From Flavobacteriaceae bacterium (lineage in GTDB: Bacteria > Bacteroidota > Bacteroidia > Flavobacteriales > Flavobacteriaceae), in NCBI GenBank assembly GCA_019090365.1, contig JAHRWC010000333.1, positions 1 to 8,675 on the forward strand: a stretch of DNA of 8,675 nucleotides. The letters run 5' to 3'. A model generated the notes under the pieces. That model ran no database searches, was not told where the DNA came from, and saw only the letters and a program-made list of their open reading frames with translations. Below are positions 1 to 6,023 of this stretch, piece after piece. The translations under genes and the position numbers were made by a program. Positions within the stretch are counted from its first letter, which is position 1, and the number at the start of each line of letters is the position of its first letter.

Positions 1-233
1 CGACGACGGTTCATCCTTGGTATGTTGCAACTCCTTTGTTATTGACAATTTTCACTAAATACAGATTTCCATTGGTATGGAGTTTTATGGTAATTTTGAG
101 CTATTCTGCATATGGTTCTGAAGGCTTTTCAGAAAACTTATGGCTAGTAGCCTTAGAATATTTTGTAGTGATTGGATTCTTTTTATGGGAAGTATTTCTA
201 AAAGATAAGAACCTAAAATTAGTTACTAAATAA
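1..233 (+). CDS. C-terminal end of a polytopic membrane protein, probably a GT87/mannosyltransferase-like glycosyltransferase (partial)
   Basis: The open frame runs in from the left edge (first whole codon at 3-5) and ends at TAA 231-233, leaving 76 residues. Reading from an internal TTG at position 36 would miss the real upstream part. The visible tail begins TTVHPWYVATP and then has about three hydrophobic stretches separated by short loops (KYRFP, and a polar GSEGFSEN loop), finishing with a lysine-rich cytoplasmic-looking tail (KDKNLKLVTK). An HPWY motif followed by late membrane helices is what I know from polyprenol-dependent membrane glycosyltransferases of the GT87/mannosyltransferase type; this is family memory from a fragment, so the class is likely and the sugar unknown. 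The last 8 bp overlap the 3' end of the convergent MutS-like gene. Nothing can be said about its start or promoter. Confidence 0.55.
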   Translation, partial: TTVHPWYVATPLLLTIFTKYRFPLVWSFMVILSYSAYGSEGFSENLWLVALEYFVVIGFFLWEVFLKDKNLKLVTK

Positions 234-1995
234 TCTCCATTTTTTTCAGTAGAAAGGAAGCATTCATATTTTGACAAATTCCTTTTTTGAATGTATAATC
301 AAAATGAAGCTCGTCATTAATAATTTCAGCATCAAAATAATAATTCTTTACTTCTTCAAGTTCATCAGAAATTTCACATAAACTTAAATCATGTGTAGCA
401 ATAATTCCTGTGGCTTTTGAAGCCACTAAACGTTCTACAAATTTTCTTGAACCAATTGCTTTATCAGTGCTATTTGTTCCTTTTAATATTTCATCTAAAA
501 TGATAAAGTATTTTTCAGTCTTAATCTTTTCAATGATATATTTTAAACGCTTTAATTCTGAAAAGAAATACGATTCATCATCAGTTAATGAATCACTTGT
601 ACGCATGCTAGTAATTAATTGTATCGGACTATATTTCACTTCATCTGCACAAATCGGAAGTCCTGTATTTCCCATTATAATAGCTAAGGAAACGGTGCGT
701 AGAAAAGTACTTTTTCCTGCCATATTAGCCCCAGTTATAATAAAAAATTCATCATTTTTAATGAGCAAATCATTGTCAACTCTTTTCTGAGAATTGATTA
801 AAGGATGTCCTAAATTTTTAGTTTCTAAAGTGTTTTCAGATTTGGTAATTGTAGGGAATGTATATGTTGGATGATTAAAAGAATAATTTGCTAAAGAGTT
901 TTGTGCATCAAAAAATGCAATTACTTTAAACCAAGTTTCTACTTTATCTTTATTGGTATCAATCCATTGTTCTAATTGATAACAATGGTATAAATCGCGT
1001 AATGCAAAACCATTAGCGAAAATGCCAATTATCATATTATTACGTTGGTCAAAAGCATCTAAGGTTTTAGAAAATTGAAGAAATATTTCTGATGCCTTTT
1101 TAGCTTCAGTTTTAATTTCTTCTTGTTTAAATTTTAGAAGTTTTGAGGAGAATTCTTGTGTTTCAATTAATGATAGTAACTGATGGTATTGTCTAAAGGT
1201 TTCTTTGGCTTTATTGGCGTTTAAATAAAAAGGATTTATCTTTTTTAAATAGACTCCTGTAATTCCAATTCCAATAAAAAACCACAAGGTTGTAATGGAT
1301 AAAGGGATTAAATTAAAATAATTTAAAATAATAAGACTGAATGATATTATCGAAAAAATATGAGGAATAATACGCATACTTTTTGGAGTAAATGCCTTGT
1401 GTTTATGAAGCCATTTTACAATGATTTCAGCATTAACATTTACTTGGATCAAACTTCCTGTTGCTGAAAAATTTTGCCTCCATTTTGGTGTTTCTGAAAG
1501 CTCTTTTATTGTTTCTTGTTTGTCTTCTATTGAGTCAATATTGTTTGAAGACAAAGTCGAGGCTAGCCATTTTTTACCCGATAATAATGTAGTTCTGTTA
1601 ATAAATTGGAAAAAGGAACCCATCCCAAATAAGTCTACATCATAACTAAATTCGTGGGTAGAATCTTGAAATTCATCCCCAGAATCTAATTCTGAAATAA
1701 CACCATTTAAAACATTAATCTCTCGTTGATTAATATAAATAAGTGCTTCTGTTTTTCTTTTTTTATGCTTAAAGTCTGTATGAACAGAGACTAAAAAGAA
1801 AAATAAAATGATTCCAACAATTAATAATGGAACCATAATCTTTGTACTATCATTAAAATAGTAAACTCCATACACTGTTGCTAAAAATACAATCAATCTA
1901 ATAATACTTAGTTTGATTAATTTTCCTTTAAGAGAAGCTAACTCACTTTCAAAAGTTTTCTTTTCTTGTGTGTAGAATTGTATTGGAGAATTCAT
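226..1995 (-). CDS. Membrane-anchored MutS-like ATPase without mismatch-recognition domain
   Basis: The 589-residue protein starts at ATG 1995-1993 and stops at TAG 228-226. The C-terminal third is a MutS-type ABC ATPase: Walker A GANMAGKST (residues 422-430), the DSLTDDESYFFSE segment (468-480) corresponding to the MutS ST/signature region, Walker B IILDEILKGTNS (498-509) and the switch histidine in ATHD (533-536). The middle region (about 260-370) is helical and resembles the MutS lever/clamp part. Two hydrophobic segments lie near the N terminus (about 31-48 and 53-72) and two more near 207-250, so the protein is probably held in the inner membrane with the ATPase in the cytoplasm. The mismatch-reading domain I of MutS is absent, as are any C-terminal Smr or KOW domains of MutS2, so routine mismatch repair is unlikely. 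Only 36 bp separate it from the upstream pseudouridine synthase homologue, suggesting co-transcription. Such proteins are often labelled 'DNA mismatch repair protein MutS' in Bacteroidetes; I know of no established role. Confidence 0.85.
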   Translation of the reverse strand: MNSPIQFYTQEKKTFESELASLKGKLIKLSIIRLIVFLATVYGVYYFNDSTKIMVPLLIVGIILFFFLVSVHTDFKHKKRKTEALIYINQREINVLNGVISELDSGDEFQDSTHEFSYDVDLFGMGSFFQFINRTTLLSGKKWLASTLSSNNIDSIEDKQETIKELSETPKWRQNFSATGSLIQVNVNAEIIVKWLHKHKAFTPKSMRIIPHIFSIISFSLIILNYFNLIPLSITTLWFFIGIGITGVYLKKINPFYLNANKAKETFRQYHQLLSLIETQEFSSKLLKFKQEEIKTEAKKASEIFLQFSKTLDAFDQRNNMIIGIFANGFALRDLYHCYQLEQWIDTNKDKVETWFKVIAFFDAQNSLANYSFNHPTYTFPTITKSENTLETKNLGHPLINSQKRVDNDLLIKNDEFFIITGANMAGKSTFLRTVSLAIIMGNTGLPICADEVKYSPIQLITSMRTSDSLTDDESYFFSELKRLKYIIEKIKTEKYFIILDEILKGTNSTDKAIGSRKFVERLVASKATGIIATHDLSLCEISDELEEVKNYYFDAEIINDELHFDYTFKKGICQNMNASFLLKKMEII

Positions 1996-2031
1996 CTAAA
2001 TGGAAATCAGAAATATTAAATTTTCAAGAAA

Positions 2032-2886
2032 TTAAATCATTTTAATGGTATTCAATTCTTGTTCAGTTAAATGACGCCATCTTCCTCTTGGCAAATCTTT
2101 TTTAGTTAAAGGACCAATAGTTACACAATCTACAAGAACTACGTTGTAATTAAGGCTTTCAAAAATATTTCGAATCACACTATTTCCTGTATGCTTAATT
2201 TTTAAACCCACTTCTTTTTTAGGTGAATTTGCCACATAACTGATATCGTCTATCGAAATTGTTTTTCCTTCGATCTTTATACCCTCTTTAATCTTATTTA
2301 GATCTTCTTGTTTCAAGTTTTTATCCAATACAACATGAAATAAACGTGAAACTCCTTTTCTCGTAAACTTCTGCATAAACTCATCATCATTCGTAAATAA
2401 TAATAAGCCAGTTGCATTACGACCTAACCTTCCAATCGGATTGATACGCCCTGAAGCTGCATTGTTCACCAAATCCATAACTGTATTTCCTTTGCTCTCA
2501 CTTATAGTGGTTGCAAAACCTTTAGGCTTGTTTAATAAAACATAGGCTTTAGGTTCAGGATTAATACGTCTTCCATCGAAAGTAACTTCGTCGGTAAGCT
2601 TCACTTTAAATCCCATTTCATTAATAATCTTACCATTTACAGTAACACTACCAACTTGAATGTACATGTCTGCTTCTCTTCGAGAACAAACACCAGAATT
2701 TGCAATATATTTATTTAAACGAATTCCATCAGAAGCACTTTTAGATGCTCCTTTAGGTTTATTTGAAGTATTTTTATCTTTAGCTACTTTGTTATCTTTT
2801 TTCCATCTTCCTTTTCCAGCGTCTTTACCTTGTGGGTTTCTGCCTTTTTGGTTTGCTGAATCTTTTCTGTTTTTGCCTTGCTGCAT
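2032..2886 (-). CDS. RsuA/RluB-family pseudouridine synthase homologue lacking the catalytic aspartate
   Basis: I choose ATG 2886-2884 (284 residues). The longer frame from TTG at 2907 would begin inside a promoter-like element. Residues 1-54 are a basic, Lys/Asn/Gly-rich tail of low complexity. An S4 RNA-binding domain follows at about 55-95 (IRLNKYIANSGVCSRREAD, then a GSVTVNGK turn), then the synthase fold to the C terminus with LLNKPKG, GLLLFTND and KKDLPRGRWRHLT. Family members normally turn one uridine in 23S or 16S rRNA into pseudouridine using the Asp of GRLDxxTxGL. Here the segment reads GRLGRNATGL: residue 155 is Gly (GGT, bases 2424-2422), and the conserved Thr is Ala158. The usual KxYxV tyrosine is Phe (RLFHVV), and the late NRxVRRM segment reads NSVIRNI. 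RNA binding is likely kept; catalysis probably is not. The frame is intact and conserved in pattern, so it is not a simple pseudogene. A MutS-like gene follows after 36 bp. Confidence 0.85.
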   Translation of the reverse strand: MQQGKNRKDSANQKGRNPQGKDAGKGRWKKDNKVAKDKNTSNKPKGASKSASDGIRLNKYIANSGVCSRREADMYIQVGSVTVNGKIINEMGFKVKLTDEVTFDGRRINPEPKAYVLLNKPKGFATTISESKGNTVMDLVNNAASGRINPIGRLGRNATGLLLFTNDDEFMQKFTRKGVSRLFHVVLDKNLKQEDLNKIKEGIKIEGKTISIDDISYVANSPKKEVGLKIKHTGNSVIRNIFESLNYNVVLVDCVTIGPLTKKDLPRGRWRHLTEQELNTIKMI

Positions 2887-2904
2887 GATCAATTTAATTT
2901 TTTG

Positions 2905-2912
2905 CAAAGATA
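2905..2912 (-). promoter_or_regulatory. Putative -7 promoter element (TATCTTTG) of the pseudouridine synthase homologue
   Basis: On the minus strand the bases read TATCTTTG, an exact match to the Bacteroidetes -7 consensus TAnnTTTG, followed by C. It lies 18 nt before the ATG at 2886, which would give a short leader. No clear TTG-type -33 element is seen at the usual distance, so the call rests on the -7 match and on the same element being found ahead of two other genes here. It suggests that this gene and the MutS-like gene can be transcribed separately from the nitrilase 95 bp upstream. Confidence 0.5.
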
Positions 2913-2981
2913 TATTTTAAATAGTTATAAGTTGCTAAGCATTAGGGAAAAGAAGATTGAAAATATTCTTAGTGAATTAGG

Positions 2982-3941
2982 TTATTCATTTTCAAATCCT
3001 AAAGTAGATTGTCGCTCTCTATTTACTATTAATTTAGTAACGTCTGGTCTTGAATAATGACCAACAGGGTCAAAGTTTTGACGTTCTTCATATACCCGAT
3101 TGAAATTTAATGTATGGTATATATTTCCTTCAGAATGCAATACAGGTTCAATGATCCATTCTCCATCTGGTCCAGCAATACAACTTCCACCATTGGCTAG
3201 AGTTTTGGGGGCTTTTTCTAATAGTTGCTGAAGATAAGGTGTGTCTTGTGGAAAGTTTTCAATGTTCATTAATGAAGAAACTGAAATCACATAACTTCTA
3301 GACTCTCTAGCAATAAAACGAGTAATATCTTTTGTGTTATGATCACTTCCCGGCCAAACAGCAATGTGAAGATTTTCACCTTGTCCATATAAAGAGGCTC
3401 TTGGTAAAGGCATCCAGTTTTCCCAACAATTAAGTCCACCCACTGTAAATTGTTTTAAGGAATGTACTTTTAGTCCATTTCCATCACCTGGAGACCAAGT
3501 TAAACGTTCGTCGTATGTAGGTTGCAATTTCCGATGTACCGATTTTATTTCACCTTTTTGATTGATATATACTAAGGAAGCATAGACACTATGTCCACCT
3601 CGATCAAGCGGTCTTTCAATGATACCAAGATAAACTGCTATTTCATGTTTTTTGGCTAATTCACAAATTGAATTTAAATCACCATTTTCAATACAAACAG
3701 CATTTCTAAGGTAATGAGCATGCAATTCTTTATTTACTTTTTTATTCCAAGCAGCTCCATCTGTTAGTGCGAGCCAAAAGGGATATCCTGGTAAAAGACC
3801 TTCTCCAAAGATAATTAGTTCAGATTTATTTTGTGCAGCTTCAGAAATACTCTGCTCTATTTTTAAAATTGTTTCAGCTTTATTTAGCCAAACGGGAGCT
3901 ATTTGAGCAAGTGCAACATTGAGTAAATGTTCATTTTTCAT
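2982..3941 (-). CDS. Nitrilase (carbon-nitrogen hydrolase, aliphatic nitrilase/cyanide hydratase branch)
   Basis: I start at ATG 3941-3939 (319 residues); a TTG two codons earlier is less likely. The Glu-Lys-Cys triad of the nitrilase superfamily is complete: Glu47 in FGEGLLPGYPFW, Lys138 in HRKLQPTYDERLTW, and Cys172 in GGLNCWENWMPLPR. The NCWENWMPL context and the following HIAVWPGS are typical of branch 1, true nitrilases, which turn a nitrile into acid and ammonia; some members hydrate cyanide to formamide, and sequence alone does not decide the substrate. Length fits the family. There is no signal peptide, so it should be cytoplasmic, probably as a spiral oligomer as known for this branch. 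The start lies 8 nt past the stop of the prenyltransferase gene, so the two are probably translated from one message. No link between nitrile chemistry and isoprenoid synthesis is evident, and the gene may be a later insertion into the operon. Confidence 0.9.
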   Translation of the reverse strand: MKNEHLLNVALAQIAPVWLNKAETILKIEQSISEAAQNKSELIIFGEGLLPGYPFWLALTDGAAWNKKVNKELHAHYLRNAVCIENGDLNSICELAKKHEIAVYLGIIERPLDRGGHSVYASLVYINQKGEIKSVHRKLQPTYDERLTWSPGDGNGLKVHSLKQFTVGGLNCWENWMPLPRASLYGQGENLHIAVWPGSDHNTKDITRFIARESRSYVISVSSLMNIENFPQDTPYLQQLLEKAPKTLANGGSCIAGPDGEWIIEPVLHSEGNIYHTLNFNRVYEERQNFDPVGHYSRPDVTKLIVNRERQSTLGFENE

Positions 3942-3949
3942 ATTCAAAT

Positions 3950-4855
3950 TTACACAAGTCGATTTAAAAGGACATCAACATTGATTAGAATAATGCTGAA
4001 AACACCAACAACGATGATAAATTTTAAGATGTTGTGTAGAATAATGTAATGTATTTTTTTACTTGATTTCCATAATAGCACTAAGAAAACAAGTAATGCA
4101 ATACTACTTCCGTAGAAGAAATAATTCATGTAACCAATTTCAAACTTATTTATCAATAAAAACGTCGGAATACTTGAAGCCAAGCATAAAATAGTCAACA
4201 TGGTTTTTGAAGCTTTTTCTCCATATACCACAGGAATCGTTTTATAATTTTGAGCTAAATCACCCTTAAGATTTTCAAGGTCTTTGACCAATTCACGCAT
4301 TGAAATCAATAGAAATAAAAAGGTAGCATGGACAAAGATTACCAATTCAAAATTTTTATAATAAATAAAAACAGCGAAGAAAGGTATCACTGCAAGTGTT
4401 GCAGCAACTATGTTTCCGACGAAAGGATATTTTTTAAGTTTATGAGAATAAAACCAAATACCAAATATGTATAAAGAGAAGAAAACAACCGCTTTAAAAG
4501 ATACATAACTTGCAAAAATCACTGACAAAAAATTGAGTACAAAGTAGCTAGTCAATTTTGTTCTCTGACTCACTAATTTATCAAGCATTGTTTTTCGAGG
4601 TCGATTGATAAGGTCTTTATCACTATCGTAGAAACTATTAATAATATACCCAGCTGCAATTGCAGAAGATGATGCTAAGACAATCATTAATAAATTAAGG
4701 TCGAATAACACCTTTTTTATAGGAAGCTCATGAGCTAAAATATAAATAGATGTTAAGTATTGAGCAATAACAATTACTAAAATATTATAGCCTCTAACGA
4801 TCGAAAACAAACTAAAAAACTTAAGTAAGAAGTATTTCTGTTTTCTACGTAACAT
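3950..4855 (-). CDS. UbiA-family prenyltransferase, geranylgeranylglycerol-phosphate geranylgeranyltransferase-like
   Basis: The 301-residue protein starts at ATG 4855-4853 and has about eight to nine hydrophobic helices, so it is an integral inner-membrane enzyme. The first Mg-diphosphate motif is NSFYDSDKDLINRPRK (residues 73-88), matching NxxxDxxxD of the superfamily. The second is RELVKDLENLKGD (187-199), followed by YKTIPVVYGEKAS (204-216), a layout typical of the archaeal digeranylgeranylglyceryl phosphate synthase branch rather than MenA or quinone-ring enzymes. One acidic position often present in the second motif is Asn195 (KDLEN versus KDIED), leaving Asp192, Glu194 and Asp199. The likely reaction is transfer of a long prenyl group from its diphosphate to a glycerol-phosphate ether or related acceptor; the acceptor is inferred from the family, not shown. 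It follows the mevalonate-pathway kinase by 55 bp and precedes the nitrilase by 8 nt, consistent with an isoprenoid operon. Confidence 0.85.
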   Translation of the reverse strand: MLRRKQKYFLLKFFSLFSIVRGYNILVIVIAQYLTSIYILAHELPIKKVLFDLNLLMIVLASSSAIAAGYIINSFYDSDKDLINRPRKTMLDKLVSQRTKLTSYFVLNFLSVIFASYVSFKAVVFFSLYIFGIWFYSHKLKKYPFVGNIVAATLAVIPFFAVFIYYKNFELVIFVHATFLFLLISMRELVKDLENLKGDLAQNYKTIPVVYGEKASKTMLTILCLASSIPTFLLINKFEIGYMNYFFYGSSIALLVFLVLLWKSSKKIHYIILHNILKFIIVVGVFSIILINVDVLLNRLV

Positions 4856-4861
4856 AAAATA

Positions 4862-4877
4862 TATTCAAAATTGAATA
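4862..4877. repeat. Small AT-rich inverted repeat just before the prenyltransferase start
   Basis: TATTCAA-AA-TTGAATA is a perfect inverted repeat with 7-bp arms and a 2-bp centre. It ends 6 bp before the prenyltransferase ATG, inside the 55-bp gap after the kinase gene. As RNA it could form a weak hairpin near the ribosome binding region. In DNA this rich in A and T such a repeat can arise by chance, so no function is assigned. Confidence 0.3.
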
Positions 4878-4910
4878 AATGCTTAATAGCACTTAAAATA
4901 GGATGATAAA

Positions 4911-5849
4911 TTAGAAATTATAAACTACTTCAAGTTTATAATCTTTTAAAGCCTTTTTTGCTTCCTCAATGTTTTCAGTAAATCCTAACATATATCCACC
5001 ACCACCAGAACCGCAAAGTTTTAGGAAGTATGCATTTGTTTCAATTCCTTTTTTCCATAGTGTATGAAATTCTTTAGGAATCATTGGTTTAAAGTTATCG
5101 AGTACAACTTTTGAAAGTTGTTTCATATTACTAAATAAAGATTTAATATCACCTTCTAAGAAATCTTCAACACAAGCATCTGTATGTTTTACAAATTGTG
5201 TTTTCAACATGTTTCTGAATCCTTCTTGTTTCATGTTTTCCATGAATATTTGAACCATAGGTGCGGTTTCTCCTGTAATACCGCTATCTAATAAAAATAC
5301 AGCTCCTTTACCATTTTGTGGTTGTGAAGGAATACCCGCAGGTTCTATATTGTCTTTCGAGTTTATTAAAATGGGTAAACTTAAATAACTGTTTAATGGA
5401 TCTAAACCTGAAGATTTTCCATGGAAGAAAGATTCCATCGAACCAAAAATATCTTTAAGTTTTAATAATTTTTCACGAGTTAAATTTTCAAGAATAGTAA
5501 TTTTATCTGAAGCATATTTATCATAGATAGCTGCTACTAAAGCACCGCTACTTCCAACTCCATATCCTTGTGGGATACTAGAATCAAAATACAATCCTTT
5601 TTCAACATCAGCTTTCAATGCTTCAATATCGAAACTTACCAGCTCTTTATTTTCATTTTGTAATTCTTCAAGAAAAATAGCAAAACGTTTTAGATTCTGA
5701 TTGGATTTATGAGTAGAAATGGTATGATGTTCATCTATTTTTAAAGCTCCTTTAAAAAAATTATAAGGGATAGATAAACCTTTCGAATCTTTGATAATTC
5801 CGTATTCTCCAAAGAGAAGAATTTTTGAATAAAAAAGGGGGCCTCGCAT
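4911..5849 (-). CDS. GHMP kinase of the mevalonate pathway (mevalonate kinase-like)
   Basis: The 312-residue cytoplasmic kinase starts at ATG 5849-5847. All three GHMP motifs are present: KILLFGEYGIIKDS (residues 9-22), the ATP-binding PQGYGVGSSGAL (93-104), and KLCGSGGGGYMLGF (277-290). Glu139 (SMESFFHG) and Asp150 (SSGLDP) match the magnesium ligand and catalytic base of mevalonate kinases. Motif 1 has Tyr where most mevalonate kinases have His (GEY for GEH). The expected reaction is ATP-dependent phosphorylation of mevalonate. Flavobacterial mevalonate-pathway kinases are known to be distant from the classical enzymes, so phosphomevalonate kinase remains an alternative. The gene heads the minus-strand series kinase, prenyltransferase, nitrilase, and the decarboxylase of the same pathway is nearby beyond a single secreted-protein gene. 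A TATCTTTG promoter element and an 18-bp palindrome lie in its upstream region. Confidence 0.85.
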   Translation of the reverse strand: MRGPLFYSKILLFGEYGIIKDSKGLSIPYNFFKGALKIDEHHTISTHKSNQNLKRFAIFLEELQNENKELVSFDIEALKADVEKGLYFDSSIPQGYGVGSSGALVAAIYDKYASDKITILENLTREKLLKLKDIFGSMESFFHGKSSGLDPLNSYLSLPILINSKDNIEPAGIPSQPQNGKGAVFLLDSGITGETAPMVQIFMENMKQEGFRNMLKTQFVKHTDACVEDFLEGDIKSLFSNMKQLSKVVLDNFKPMIPKEFHTLWKKGIETNAYFLKLCGSGGGGYMLGFTENIEEAKKALKDYKLEVVYNF

Positions 5850-5877
5850 ACGTTACAATATTAGTTATATGTTAAAA

Positions 5878-5895
5878 ATACGGAAATTTCCGTAT
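5878..5895. promoter_or_regulatory. Perfect 18-bp palindrome in the kinase leader region (candidate operator or RNA hairpin)
   Basis: ATACGGAAATTTCCGTAT equals its own reverse complement over 18 bp, and contains two CGG/CCG islands unusual for the surrounding AT-rich spacer. It lies 28 bp upstream of the kinase ATG and 18 bp downstream of the TATCTTTG element, so it would fall in the 5' leader of the kinase message. A dimeric regulator could bind it as DNA. Alternatively the transcript could fold into a 7-bp stem with an AATT loop. No second copy is visible in the window. Confidence 0.5.
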
Positions 5896-5913
5896 GATAT
5901 TGCATTAATGTGG

Positions 5914-5921
5914 CAAAGATA
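5914..5921 (-). promoter_or_regulatory. Putative -7 promoter element (TATCTTTG) of the kinase-prenyltransferase-nitrilase operon
   Basis: The minus strand reads TATCTTTGCC, matching TAnnTTTG exactly and sharing the 9-mer TATCTTTGC with the elements ahead of the decarboxylase and the pseudouridine synthase homologue. It lies 64 nt upstream of the kinase ATG, giving a leader of roughly 55-60 nt that contains the palindrome at 5878-5895. A good -33 element is not seen. Confidence 0.5.
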
Positions 5922-5964
5922 AAGAATCTTAAATGGCTTTTTATGAAAAATTATAAAAATTAAT

Positions 5965-5984
5965 ATTGTTAGAATGATAACAAT
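5965..5984. promoter_or_regulatory. Inverted repeat ATTGTTA-N6-TAACAAT upstream of the T9SS protein gene
   Basis: Two perfect 7-bp arms are separated by six bases (GAATGA). The repeat ends 39 bp before the ATG of the secreted-protein gene, where its promoter should lie; a one-mismatch -7-like TATATTGG follows at 5996-6003. The size and spacing suit a dimeric DNA-binding protein, but the arms are made almost only of A and T, so chance is possible. Confidence 0.35.
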
Positions 5985-6023
5985 CATATAATTAGTATAT
6001 TGGTATTCAGTAAATTAATAGCT

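Noticed and set aside
187..199. UbiA second metal motif with Asn in place of one acidic residue, as a sign of inactivity (coordinates are residues of the protein encoded at 3950-4855)
   Set aside because: Asp192, Glu194 and Asp199 remain, and the motif varies within this branch, so loss of activity is not supported.
410..790. Plus-strand open frame of 126 codons inside the MutS-like gene
   Set aside because: It lies fully antisense to the conserved ATPase region (Walker A to Walker B) and its translation shows no family motif; it is a by-product of that coding sequence.
2887..2907. Upstream TTG start for the pseudouridine synthase homologue (seven extra residues)
   Set aside because: The TTG overlaps the TATCTTTG promoter element, and a normal ATG follows at 2886.
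2660..2920. Plus-strand hydrophobic open frame of 86 codons
   Set aside because: It mirrors the Lys-rich N-terminal tail and S4 domain of the minus-strand gene: Lys codons read backwards give Phe and Leu, producing false hydrophobicity.
2887..2981. Possible terminator between the nitrilase and the pseudouridine synthase homologue
   Set aside because: I looked for a GC-rich stem followed by T residues on the minus strand and found only short imperfect repeats (CCTAATTC, CCTAATGC), not a hairpin.
3945..3952. TAAATTTG on the minus strand, a match to TAnnTTTG just before the nitrilase
   Set aside because: It overlaps the prenyltransferase stop codon and ends 3 nt before the nitrilase ATG, too close for a normal leader; TAnnTTTG matches are expected by chance in this composition.
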